From contig MNCI01004353.1 in the NCBI GenBank assembly GCA_015680685.1, positions 363,220 through 427,219 on the forward strand: a stretch of 64,000 nt of DNA, given 5' to 3'. The notes below the pieces were generated by a model that worked only from the letters and a program-made list of their open reading frames with translations, was not told where the DNA came from and ran no database searches. A program made the translations under genes and the position numbers. Positions 1 through 10,819 of the stretch are shown in pieces. This DNA comes from Gnetum montanum. Taxonomy: Eukaryota > Streptophyta > Gnetopsida > Gnetales > Gnetaceae. Each line of letters starts with the position of its first letter. The stretch's first letter is position 1.

Positions 1-1141
1 TGAGGGGTTGTCAAACCCCCAAAAAATATTAATAATGAACAAAGAAAATTCAGAGTATATCACAAGCTTAACATTGAGTAAACATCATAAAAAAATGAAA
101 AAAAAAACTTCATGATTTTAGGACTATCTACTCAATTGTATAACCTTTCAACTGAAACTTTGAAAAAATAAATAAACTGTTAACAAGAAGGAAGGCCCCA
201 ATCCTAACAATATTTGAATAATTTTTTAGCATCTATGCTTAAATTGAAAATAGCAAAAGGATTTGAGGGGTGTTGGAACCCTAAAATAATCGTAATAGAA
301 GCACACTCCAAGATATATAGTCCAAATATAACTTTATAACTTAGCATTGCCCACTAGAATCAAATCCATGACTTGGAGCTTTTAAATTAAGAGTCTTAAT
401 GCTAGGCTAATAACTCATTGTTTCAAATAGCAAAAGAATTTGAGATAGAGAATTATGGCTTAATACCAAGATTTGTTTCAAAGCACAAACATGGTACTAG
501 TAGTGAAAGATCATCACTTTTTATTAATATTATGAAAAGTATTTTTGCCATCAACTATAATTTTCTTGCTAACATTAGTTTTAATCTTTTAGTTAATAAT
601 ATTCTTGTTAGTCAAGGAAAAAATTTTCTTACAAGCTATTTGTTTAGGCTGCTTAATACTTTCTCTAGTACTAGCGAAAATATGCATAGAAGCTTCTGTC
701 TTCTCTATATTCTTTATTGCCATGTGATTATTCTTATTCTTATATAAACTTGATTTTTCATATCTTCAACTTTATATTATTTTTTTCTATCATTAACTTC
801 AACACATATTTTCTTTACAATCTTTTTCTTAAGTAGAAAGGGATAAGCATTAGAAAAATATCCTTCATGATGACAAAAGTTGCAAGAATTAGAAAGATTG
901 TAATATGTAATTAGTTGAATATAAATCTTTCCTCATACTTGTTATGATTGAGAAGATTGATTTCAATACAAAAATATCTACAAAAATCAAAAGCTATAGA
1001 AATAGATTCCATATGCTTAATGGGATAGATAAGACTAATAATTTCCTATTTAGCTTTCTTAAAAATCAATGGAAGATTATATATCTTGACAAAACATGGA
1101 ACTTTAGCATATTCCTCAAATTGGATATCAAAATTTGGAGC
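1..1141. other. AT-rich repeat-like DNA, no recognised gene
   Basis: No recognisable gene. Two short AT-rich open frames (418-747 and 944-1144, both +) have biased low-complexity composition and match no family I know. A small hairpin is visible at the very start, with GGGGTT (4-9) pairing with AACCCC (14-19). A phrase resembling GAGGGGTTG recurs near 263, suggesting duplicated repeat material. Confidence 0.5.
262..390 (+). repeat. dispersed repeat, inverted partner at 60500-60629
   Basis: The stretch starting GAGGGGTGTTGGAACCCTA and running through ACTTTATAACTTAGCATTG reappears on the opposite strand near 60500-60629 with moderate divergence. The two copies are 60 kb apart in inverted orientation. 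It is probably part of an unnamed dispersed element; I cannot define its ends. Confidence 0.5.
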
Positions 1142-2090
1142 TAATGAAATGTGGTTTGTTGCGTTGACTAGGCCCCATTGACTAAATCTCATCAACATAG
1201 TTTGTTACATCAACATGGTCCCATCAATGCAGGGGTCTATCTTGACCTATAAATACATGCTCACTAGCCGCATTTATGGCATCAAATTTCATAGTAGTAG
1301 CAGAGCTCTTGTAGTTTGTTTAGTTGAAAGATAGAATATTTTTCCCAAGTGCCCTCAGTAGGAATCATTAAGTGTATGGATCTTTATTCAAGCATTGTTG
1401 TACTTGAGCATGACAGTGTGTGTGGCAATAAAGATGAACTTCTTGATAAACCTTGTAGCATTTTGGATAGTTTAAATGTTTCATTTATGCATTTAATATT
1501 CTCAGTTATCCATTTAATATTTTCCTGTAATTAAGTTGATTAAGCTAATTAAGTGAGATAAGCTAAATATATTAAATACATAAGTACAATTACTTCGAAT
1601 GTAGCATGTATTCACTTGGTAATCCTAGCAGTGTTATTGCTTGGTATGACTAATAGCATAGAGTTTGGTAATCCAATAGTGGATACGTGGGTTTAGGATG
1701 TGTACGGAAAGTGGGAACATATGCTTATGTTAGGACCGGTTAGAGATCAGTTAGTTAGTTAATTTAGATTAGTTATTAAATTACTTTATGTCTCTCTTCA
1801 AAGCACCAAAGAACATAAAATATAAAATGATAAAAATTATATGCCTTGATTTCACTTTATGATACCTTTGTACTTCCCAAGTGTAATCGAGAAGACAATG
1901 AATGATCTTAGGGCAAGATTTACTTCCTAAAAGACTAGTGCACTAGAAACTATAAAGTCCACAGAATTCAACTGGATCACACGTGAATGCTTTGTGATTC
2001 GTATGGTTGGGAGTAGGGGTACCTCACCGCTCATTATTGGTGTTGTTGGTGGGGACTTTGTTTGTTGAAACATGCGCTATTTAGAATTAG
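1142..2090 (+). repeat. LTR of a decayed LTR retrotransposon
   Basis: Similar sequence occurs at 61655-61990 (partial), 62715-63570 (+) and 63600-64000 (-). Shared blocks include CACTTGGTAATCCTA, AATTCAACTG, GTGATTC(G/A)TATGGTTGGG and the CACCGC(T/C)CAT end block. CTATAAATA near 1248 could be the TATA box. A gag-like frame starts just downstream, so this is probably the 5' LTR of that element. The exact TG and CA ends and the primer-binding site are not identified, so boundaries are approximate. Confidence 0.6.
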
Positions 2091-2105
2091 TTAACATTAT
2101 TAATA

Positions 2106-3901
2106 TTGTTGGATGGCCCAAGGTCAACATCACTCTTGAATGACATTCAATTACAAATGCACACTGATTATTTGATTTGTTGCAAAATGTCTTCTTCTCG
2201 TAGGCATGAAGATGTTAAACCGTCGGTCCCACAGGTGTGCAAAGTGGTATATACTCATTTAGATGAGTATGTACTAGACTTCACCTTCATCCTACAGTAG
2301 GATGAGTAGTTACGATGGCATGATATGGAGGGTAACATCATCTTGCCCCTCGATCGATCCATGGCCGGGATGCTATTTCAAACTCTTAAGAAGTTAGGCA
2401 TTCCAAATCTTCATGAGGAATATGTTGTGAATGGTTATGACACTTAGGACTACTGTCCCACTGAAACACAATGTAGGAAAGATCAACATCAGGAGAAGCA
2501 CCATGAGCCTATGAAGAGAAAACATTTTACTAATCCCTTATTCCTACTAGATCAAGATGAGAATGAGGATCTCCACCCCCTGTTATTGGTGATGAGGGTG
2601 TGGCCCTGAACTTGTGATCCACTATTTATAAATCAAGTTTAGGAAAAAGTAACAGTCAAGGTAAGAACTCAAGTAAATATCATAATGGAAAGGGATCTAA
2701 GGATGGTGGTTGTAATGAGTGAAGAGGTGGTGGTGGTGCTTGACTTTCCTCTCCATCCTCTACTGGTTCTCATAAAAGCCATCGTTGAAATAATTATGAT
2801 GAAGGTAATCAACGAGACAACAATGACTATCAAGGCCATCAAGAGCACAGAGGTGGCAAAAACCATCATTAACATCATCAACACAATGATGATGATAAAT
2901 CTTGATTGGCGACTAGAAGCATGCTCAACATTATGGAGGTAGTAAAGATCCTAACTAGGCATGTGAAAGATAGTAGGATCAAGTACTTAGATATGAATAA
3001 TATCCCAAGATTTGAGGGGAGATACAACTCTGATCCATAAACACATCTACAAGCTTTCCACGATGCCTGTGCCTTATAGAACATTGAAAATGATTAGCGG
3101 AAACTCAAGCTTTTTCCTAGGACACTAATCAAGGAAGTTGAAAGTTGGTATCGGTCCTTGGAATCAAAGTCCATTCGCCAATGGAGTACCATGTTAGAAC
3201 TATTTAATGATAAATACCAAACATACTTTAAAGTGTCCAACCTAAGAAGGAAAATCCAAGGCTAGAAACAAGGAACACATGAATCCTTGGATGCCCCCAT
3301 GGGCAGATATTATTCACTCTTACACTGATGCCTTGGTTATGGTTATTCTCAAAGGAAACAACTCCGTCACATCATAGATAGGCTTAGAGCAGAAACTAGA
3401 AGAACTCTTCGGGTTTATGCCCAAGGGAGATTGTCTAAATTAAGAGCTCATTAGATCCAAAGGCTTATTGAGTAGGTAGCAAAAGAAGAAGGTGAGTTGT
3501 AAAAAAGGGAAAGTGTAGAAGAGTATAATAGGGATCCTTCCATCAGGAAAAGGGAGGTCCAATTTTATGATGAGGAGGAGACACCACTTGATGAAGTCAT
3601 GAATAGGAAAACCTTGCCTATTCAAAAATTTATTTCTAACATTTTGACAAAGGTTGATAAATTATGGGACTCTTTGGATGAGAAGTTCCAAACTGCTATG
3701 AAGATTGTTGAAGCATCCAAAGAATAGAATAGTGATCATGAACATAGGAGACAAAAAGAAGTTGAACATGCCTACTAGAGAGGTAAGGGCAAAGCTGCTA
3801 TCATAGAGGAAGTTGTGAAAATCAACTCTGATGATGATCCTAGTGTAACGACTAAAAACATCGATGGCTGGAACACTGAGGTCCATGGGTGTTCAACTTA
3901 A
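2106..3901 (+). pseudogene. decayed Ty3/gypsy-like gag
   Basis: Capsid polyprotein remnant of an LTR retrotransposon. A charged N-terminal part (about 2187-2610) is followed by an Asn/His/Asp-rich linker (about 2640-2910), then a capsid-like region with IPRFEGRYN (about 3000), EVESWYRSL (about 3130) and FNDKY (about 3205), the layout of the Retrotrans_gag family. From about 2921 to 3901 one frame runs without visible frameshift but contains ten internal stops: TAG at 3077, 3095, 3263, 3452, 3473, 3725 and 3776, TAA at 3038 and 3500, TGA at 3326. Most sit where glutamine is plausible. No protease or RT follows in the same orientation, so the element is truncated or interrupted near 3.9 kb. Confidence 0.7.
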
Positions 3902-4079
3902 CCCCAAATTCGCACAAGGGCTTGTTGAAGCTGAAGATGGGATACCTTGAACAGTTTGGCTGATTGAATAGGGACTTACTAAATGCAACAAGGGTGCAGC
4001 ACGGTTAGCTACCATGCTAATGCGAGACAGTGCCAAAGGTGTAGGCAATGTTTGCGGTGTCAGTGGGGTTGAGGATAGT

Positions 4080-5470
4080 TACAAGCACCTAAGGGGGTGA
4101 GCGTAGTTAAGGGTTTTAGCAAGATGGATGGTGTCAACGTGTGAGGACCACCACCTGAACATAGTTCAAGTGTGTCTACGTAGTAAAAATGATGAAAAAT
4201 GCAAATAAAGCGTGGAAAATGCAAAGAAATAGAAAGAATGAAGCAAAGTGCCATTCCAAATGGGGTTGAGCATAGTCAACACCAAGAGGGGATTAGAGGG
4301 TACGCGGTATACAGCAGGCATAGGTGGACAACATAGTCATAATCCTTGGGGTGGCTAGCTGTGAAGAATAGTGTCCTGCTGAGGTGTCTACGTCTACCAA
4401 GTTGGCTACTATAGTATACTATTGGGCATGGTGTTCTGTTGGGTTGTGGGGGGTTTGCGATGGTTTGCAACTTCATCTCTTTTTTGATTCGTGAATATGC
4501 CCTTGATCATATATGAGGTCCAACCCTTACTGTATTAAAGACGCAAGTATTTATAGGGTTAAGATTAGTGGAAAATGCAGGATGGTTGCCACGAGGCAGA
4601 TGGGATGGCTGGGACTATGGTTAGCGTCGTTACTATTCATGTGGTGTGCTGATGGGGCTAATGATGTTGTGCTTTGCTGCGCTTTGCTAAACTCTGGGGG
4701 ACTATGACACTGTGACTACACTACCAACCACATGTGTGTGCACTAAGAGGACTGTGGGGTACTTGAAAAATGCCACTCAAAGATTACACTTTGCAGGACT
4801 ATGCAATGCACACTCTCACATGGGATCAAGCATAGTTACAATTTTGGGACAAAGCGGATATAAAAAGAAGCATTTTGTCGACTACGCTTGTTGAAGGTGA
4901 GTTGATTGTGCTCTAGAGCTGAGCTAAGAATTGTTGCTGCACTGTGGAGGCCACTGGAGACTATCCTTGTTGACTACGCTCTTTTGAGAAGTGACTATGC
5001 TCCTAGCTGGGGAAGAGTGTAGTCTTATTGCTGGTGAAATCTATGAGGAAAATGAAGTAGACTATGCTCTCCATGAGAGGCTAACTACACTTTCAATTGG
5101 GGTTGAGCATAGTCTCGACACTTAGCAAAATTTGTGAAAACTGGCCTTTTGTTAACTACGCTCTCCATGAGAGGTTGACTATGCTCTCAACTGGGGGGGG
5201 AGGGTAACTGTAGTCTCAACACTTAGTAAAATTTGTGAAAACTGGCCTTTTGTTGGCTATGCTCTTCATGAGTACGCTATCTACACCTTGGAATGGTGTG
5301 CTTGGGGGAGAGTGTAGTCTCAACACTTAGGCAAAATTTCAAGATTTTTTCCTCCAACTAACTATGCTTTAGGAGACTACACTCTCTACGCTCTATAAAG
5401 GGATTGAGCGTAGTTCCCACTTTTTATCAAAATTTGCAGTCGGGACAACATAGTGTTTCATTATCCCCTC
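4080..5470. repeat. degenerate repeat rich in GACTAYGCTCT and its inverse
   Basis: The core GACTACGCTC/GACTATGCTC and its reverse complement GAGCRTAGTC occur about twenty times here in both orientations (for example near 4098, 4266, 4878, 4970, 4990, 5060, 5104, 5155, 5177, 5256, 5373, 5405). The same motif and surrounding text reappear at 10.82-12.05 kb. The two blocks flank a minus-strand Tat-like pol, so they may be its LTR or subterminal regions. They could also be the subterminal repeats of a DNA transposon such as CACTA. No coding region is seen. Confidence 0.6.
5061..5350 (+). repeat. tandem repeat, about three units of 94-101 bp
   Basis: Units start near 5061, 5155 and 5256. Each has the order ACTAYGCTCTCC, ATGAGAGG, then a GAGCATAGTCTC-like block, CACTTAGCAAAATT and GAAAACTGGCCTTTTGTT. 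The third unit is the most diverged, and a G run expands the second. Related single units occur near 11930-12050. Confidence 0.75.
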
Positions 5471-6602
5471 TTTGTTGACGTCTGGAGGAGTGGCTTGAGA
5501 GACATCGATAAAGAACACCAAAACATCGTAGTAGACTTAGCACCAACATCGCTCTTCAATGTGTGATCAAATGTCATTGCACCGTGCTCACGAGTGCTGT
5601 GCATAGTGGTATGCTAGATGGTAGGTGAGAAGTGGGAGTAAAGGTTGTAGGTGATGTGCTGGGGATAAAAGGAAAGATGAGATGCAAACAAGATGTTATG
5701 ATGCGAGGACATCATGGTTGTTGGTGACCATGGCACTAGAGTGGCTTGCCCTTGAAAACGTTGACCTCTCATCGAAGTGCTTGTAAGAGAGTTAAGGTGT
5801 AGCTTTAAGGCTGGGCTGGTTGCAAAACTACTTTGCTACTAGATTGCTTGGCAATGTGCTTTTCTCCTTTTTTTTTCGGGGTGAACCTTCTTTGGGATTT
5901 GCACATTACTAAATGCTTACTGTGAAGCGTTTTCCATCAAGTGAGCTATGTGTCACTAGATGAGCTTTACTTTGTCATTGGCGAAACTTCATCGTGTCTA
6001 TATGACAGGTGTTTCCTCCCTAGGATGACTTACGTTACATCCACTTGGGCTTTGACTAGCCAACAGAAGCTCCCCATGGGACGACTCATGTTATGTCCAC
6101 CTTGGGTTTTGAAGCTTGATTGAAGAGGGTGCCATGTAGTCATAGCATGTGAGTGTGAAAAAGGCTTGCAATCTTTGCTATGCAGGGAATGAAAGGGTAT
6201 CAGGATGTAGAAGTAGATGTGAGTAGGCACTAACAGGATAATAGGGATATGCACTCTTGAGAGGTCTAGCTAGTCCAATCATGCACATTGGAGTGATGTG
6301 GTGACTTGCTGTTGCAATGAGACATGCCTTTGTACGACTGTTTGGGGCTTCGTCCTGCAAACACAACTCTGAGAAGATAAGAAAGCCACAAAAGACATAA
6401 ATGCAAATAGACTATAGATGACAGAATGCAGAAGGCCACATCAGCGACACAGGTTGCGTAGATTGCAAGTGCTTTAGTGCTTGCTCACTTGGTGTAGAAG
6501 GAGAGTTGTAGTATGTTTGCTTACTTGCTTGCAGAAGGATGGAAAAAGTTATTAATGACTGACTGCAAACCTAATTTAAGATCTTGGTATATCATGGCTT
6601 TA
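5471..6602. other. no gene recognised
   Basis: Unique-looking sequence between the two repeat arrays. Short open frames occur on both strands without recognisable motifs. If the minus-strand Tat-like element extends this far, this is its untranslated 3' region. Confidence 0.4.
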
Positions 6603-7069
6603 CTAGTTCAAGGTCCTAGTAGACTGTCAAGCCCAGTTTAAGGTCCCAGTAGACCATGTTGTGCTAGTTTATAGTCCTAGTGAACTGCTTTGTGCTAGTT
6701 TAATGTCTTAGTGGACGTGTTGTGCCACTTTAGAGTTATGGCGGACTACTAGTTTAAATTCATGGTGGACTACCAGTTTATAGTCTTAGCAAATGCATTG
6801 TGTTTAACATCGTGATCCAAGAATGAACTATGCTAATTTATAGTCATAGCAAATCTCTATGTCAATTTAACATTGTAGCGGATGAGCTATGCCAGTTTAA
6901 CATCTTAGTAGACAAGCTGTGCCAATTTAATGTCATAGTGGATGAGTTGTGCTAGTTTAATGTCTTAGCAGACGAACTATGCTAGTTTAACATCTTAGCG
7001 GATGAGCTATGCCATTTTAACATCATAGAAGATGAGCTATGCCAATTTAACATCTTAGTGGATGAATGC
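6603..7069 (+). repeat. 30-bp tandem repeat (minisatellite), about 16 copies
   Basis: The consensus reads approximately CCAGTTTAACATCTTAGYGG plus ATGAGCTATG. I count about 16 copies. The six or seven nearest 7069 are regular at 30 bp, while those near 6603 are more diverged and vary from about 24 to 31 bp. The array starts right beyond the C-terminal end of the minus-strand integrase. Tandem arrays between pol and the 3' LTR are known in Tat/Ogre-lineage Ty3/gypsy elements, so I read it as part of the adjacent element. Confidence 0.85.
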
Positions 7070-7104
7070 TTACTTTGCTTCATTGATGTGCAGTGCTGCA
7101 TGCT

Positions 7105-8160
7105 AGATATAGTATGGCTTCAAGTGCAAATGGTTTACTGGATTGGCAAAATTATTTTTTTCTTGATTAGTAAGCTTGAATGCTCCATTGTCGTAGGCCT
7201 TAGTGACCAAGAAATGCCCTTCCTAGTTGGTTGAGAATTTATCCGCGGGTTCACGAATAACCTTGAAGACTAAGTCCCCTTTCTTGATTGGGCGTTGATG
7301 CTGGTTGTGATGATGCTTTTGTTGTTGCCTTTCTTAATATCATTTAATGTGATCAAGCATACGCATGCACTCCTCCTCTATTGAGTCAAGGTCTACGGTT
7401 CTCAACTCATTATTTTGACCTTAATCGATGAAGTCCAAGACGATTACTTGGAGTGATGAAACTTGCAATTCAAGTGGCAAAACTACTTCAGATTCGTAGA
7501 TGAGGTTATAAGGCATCATACCTATTATTGTTCGATGTGTCATATGGTAGGCCCAAAGTGCATAGACTAGTTGCTCATGCCATCATCGTTTGCTATCGCT
7601 TAGCATCTTCTTAAGGAGGTTGATGATGACCTTGTTAGTAGCCTCTACTTGGCCATTCGCTTGAGGGTAGTATGGCAATGAAAAGGAGTGTTTGATGCCA
7701 AAGTGCTTACAAAAGGATTTGGTTTCAGTGTTGCTAAATTGTGATCCATTGTTTATCACTATGGTCATGGATAAGCCAAAATGGGTCACTATGTTGTCCA
7801 ACACAAACTTGCAAACCTGTTGCGATGTCATCTTCCTAAGGGGAATAGCTTCGATCCACTTGGTGAAATATTCGGTTGCGGTTATTATGAAGCTATGCCT
7901 TGCAGAGGACTTAGGCGTTATGGGTCCAATGATGTCCAAGCCCCAACATTGAAATGCCTATGTGATCTGCATTGTATGAAATTTAGGTAGTGGCATGTGT
8001 ATTAAGTTACTATGATGCTAATAAGTGTTGCATGTTTTGACTTTCCAAATGCAATTGCTCTCCATGTAAGGCCAATAGTGTCCTAGTTGTTTGATTTTTG
8101 CTGCCATTACCCTAGGTGCTATGTGACCTTCGCATAGCCCTTCGTGGACTTGCTCAATGA
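7105..8160 (-). pseudogene. integrase of the Tat-like element
   Basis: The N-terminal zinc-finger region is decayed (HYWPYMESNCIW then KVKTCNTY, about 8090-8030). The core at 7583-7939 begins MDIIGPITPKSSARHSFI and includes ATEYFTKWIEAIPL, HFGLS, NNGSQFSN and YYPQANGQVEATNK. The first catalytic Asp (DIIGP) and the Glu (GQVEATNK) are present. The second Asp, normally in TDNGSQF, is Asn (INNGSQF). The C-terminal part (about 7105-7440) shows KGDLVFKV and GAFKLTNQ with stops. Two of the element's catalytic Asp residues (RT and integrase) have thus become Asn. Confidence 0.85.
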
Positions 8161-8499
8161 TTGTTTTTGCTTACACAGGTTAGCAATATGCCATTGTGGG
8201 ATTTGCGACATAACGTGCTATCACCTACGATGATGTACTGCTACAAATGTTTACATACGGCATCATTTTGAGCGGTAGTTAAGTGTTGCGGAGGCTCACC
8301 TTATAGAAGGTATGTCTTGATGTTGTCATACCACTCTTTTGCATGGCTAGTGCTAACTATTAATATGGATGCATCTTCGATGATTTGTGTGATAGGTGCA
8401 GTGCAATGTGTTGAACATGCTAGACGCTATGCTAAGAGCTAATGTTGCAAGTGCATTGGCAGTGGCATTTTTGCTTCGGGGAAAATGTTGGACATTAGC

Positions 8500-9330
8500 A
8501 GCCCTAAAGTATTAGAGCAAGTGCTTTGCCAGGTCACAGTAAGGCTATAGATGTTATGCTTTATAGGCATAGACTTCTATTACCTAATTGACCACTAGTT
8601 GTGAATCACCTCAGATCACTATGCATTAGATCCCTAGGTTGCATGTTGCAAGGATGCCTTGGAGGAGACCTTCGTACTCTACCACGTTGTTGGTGCAAGG
8701 AAATGCGAAATGATATGCGAAGGGTCAGATCTCCCTAGAGGGAAATATGATAATAGTAGTAGCACTACCTCCTTGGTAAGTTGAAGCTTCATTGAAATGC
8801 AGGAGTTCCTCATAGTTGTTAGGCACTTGGCTAATACTACTAACATGCTTGTCTGGGAACTCAGGGTCTATGCTAACCTTATCATCTATTGGTGAAACTA
8901 TGAGTTGTGTAGCTATTGTTTGACCTTTCGTTGAGGCTTGTGTGACATAATGCAAGTCAAATTTTGTTGTTATTACTTTCCACCGTGCAATGCAATTGCT
9001 TTCGTAGATATTCATTGTTATAGTTCGAAGTATGTTGTTCTTGCAAATGATGTTAACCTAGTTGTGGAAGAGGTAATGCCTCCACTTCTTTAGTGAGAAG
9101 ACCAGGGCAAGGCAATACTTATCCACATTGTTGTATCTCATTTCATGGGCTACTAATGCATGGCTTAGGTAGTAGACCAGGACCTCTACACCATCATCTC
9201 GCTTTTGGCAAAGTAGAGAAGCTATGGACATGTCAGAAGTGGCAAGGTAGATGAAAAAAGGCTTATCTCCTTACAGAGGATGGACCATAGGTAATTGTGC
9301 TAGCTCTTACTTAATGTTGTCGAATGCTTG
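8500..9330 (-). pseudogene. RNase H region of the Tat-like element
   Basis: Downstream of RT in element orientation. The 8725-9015 frame carries WKVITTKFDLHYVTQ and KGQTIATQLI, resembling the end of the gypsy RNase H and the connection segment. The part nearer 8500 probably belongs to the second (archaeal-type) RNase H typical of the Tat lineage, but decay prevents me from identifying its catalytic residues. Stops and frameshifts interrupt it. Confidence 0.6.
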
Positions 9331-9336
9331 TTGGCA

Positions 9337-10330
9337 CTAAGCGGTCCACTTGAAGTTGGCTCTTTTCTTGAGCAAATGTTGCATTGGTTGTAGCTTGTTG
9401 GTTAACCAGGTGATAAACTTGCATATGAATTGTATTCTATCTTGCAACCCTTGTAGCTCCTTAAGGTTAACTGACAGTGCTAAGTTAGTTATGGCCTTAA
9501 CCTTATCGAGGTTTATGCGTGTACCTGCTTCGAATACTACAAAGCTGAACATCCTACCTGTTCTAATGTTAAAAACACACTTCTTGGGGTTTAACTTAAG
9601 CTTGTGTTTTAGGTAGCGTTTAAGAACTAAGTCTAAGTCATTTTCATGGTTGTGGGCCACTTTAGACTTAACTGCAATATTGTCTACGTAGTCATTGAGC
9701 AAACTAAGCATGTAATCGCTAAAAATGTACGTCATTACATGTTGGTATGTTGCTCCTGCATTCTTTAGTCTAAGAGGCATCATTGTGTAGTAAAACGTAC
9801 CCTAGGGGGTCATGAAGGTTGTATTGAGCTGGTGCTCAAGGTTGATCCTAATTTGGTTGTAGCAAGAGAACCTATCCATGAAGGACAAGAAGGCGTGTTC
9901 GACAGTGGTATCAATCAGTTGATTGATATTGGGTAACAAGAAGTCGTCTTTGATGGTTGCCTTGTTTAGGTCTTAGAAGTCTATGCAAATGCATATACTT
10001 CCATTTTTCATGGGCACAACTATGATGTTGGAGACCCAGTTTGCATAGTCAATAGCCCGAATGAAACTAGCTTTGTAAATCTTGGTGATCTCGTCACGGA
10101 CTGCCAACACCACCTCAGGTCTAACCTTGCATACTTTCTGCTTAACTGGTTTGATGTAGGGATCAAGGATGATGTTGTGCTAGACTAGCCAAGGATCTAG
10201 GCCCAACATGTCCTCGTATGACCATGCAAACGCTTTGATGTTATCGTTAAGTACTTTAGCAATGTCTTGAGCATGTTGGGGTTCTAGCGAGGAGCATAGT
10301 TTTAGCATTCTCGCCCCGCCACCATGTGTT
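9337..10330 (-). pseudogene. reverse transcriptase of the Tat-like element
   Basis: The frame includes AFAWSYEDMLGLDP, KQKVCKVRPE, DEITKIYKASFI, WVSNIIVVPMKNG, IDF, DLNKAT, SFMDRFSCYNQI and PLRLKNAGATYQ, the ordered RT blocks of Ty3/gypsy elements. The longest uninterrupted piece is 9337-9783 (148 residues), with LLNDYVDNIAVKSK and LNPKKCVF. The catalytic YVDD box reads YVDN, so the last catalytic Asp is lost. Stops occur inside DF/DLNKAT and before the GTFYYT block. RT copies element RNA into DNA; this copy cannot be active. Confidence 0.88.
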
Positions 10331-10560
10331 ACCATAGGGATCTTGACAAGGGGATCCTCTATGATAGCCCCTACCTTTAGGTTGAGGGCCTTAACTAGAT
10401 GGTTGGGCTAGTCTAATGGTGCTTCTATGAATGCTATGTATTTGTTATAGGTTGTAGGCTTGAGGTCTAGGCAATGAGGGTCAATGCATCTTTTAATATC
10501 ACTGTAAGGCTCTGTGAGGACCAAAGGTGAGGAGATCTACTCTTGCATAGCCATGTCATG

Positions 10561-10819
10561 TCCCTACAAAATAAACTAGAAAAACATAAAGTGGCACCTA
10601 TTTTGACAAAATTAATATGCATGAATGAGAAAAAGCAATGCAATGAAATTTTCTTAAGCATGTATGCAAGTTGCTATGGGAGGTAAACATGTTTGTGCTA
10701 TTTTTAGGCCTTGGCAGGTTGTATGTGTGCCAGATTTAGACCTTGGCAAGTTGCGGATGTGCTAAACATGCTATTTTGTGGAGGGCTAGTCATGCTCAGG
10801 AGTAGAATTAACTTACACA
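10561..10819. other. no gene recognised
   Basis: Short spacer between recognisable pol and the degenerate repeat block. The gag and protease expected upstream of pol are not visible, so there is probably a deletion or nested insertion junction near 10560. Confidence 0.4.

Larger units (their letters stand above)
7105..10560 (-). mobile_element. Tat-like Ty3/gypsy retrotransposon, pol region
   Basis: Reading leftwards on the minus strand: reverse transcriptase (about 10330-9337), an RNase H region (about 9300-8500) and integrase (about 8160-7105). Domain order and the wording of the RT and integrase blocks match the Tat lineage of plant Ty3/gypsy elements. Gag and protease are not recognisable to the right of 10560. 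LTRs are not defined; the related repeat blocks at 4.1-5.5 and 10.8-12.0 kb are candidates. Many stops and frameshifts show the copy is dead. Confidence 0.85.

Noticed and set aside
2669-2942. Small open frames on both strands rich in Met, Ile and Val
   Set aside because: They come from the repetitive GAT/CAT-rich linker of the decayed gag, not from separate genes.
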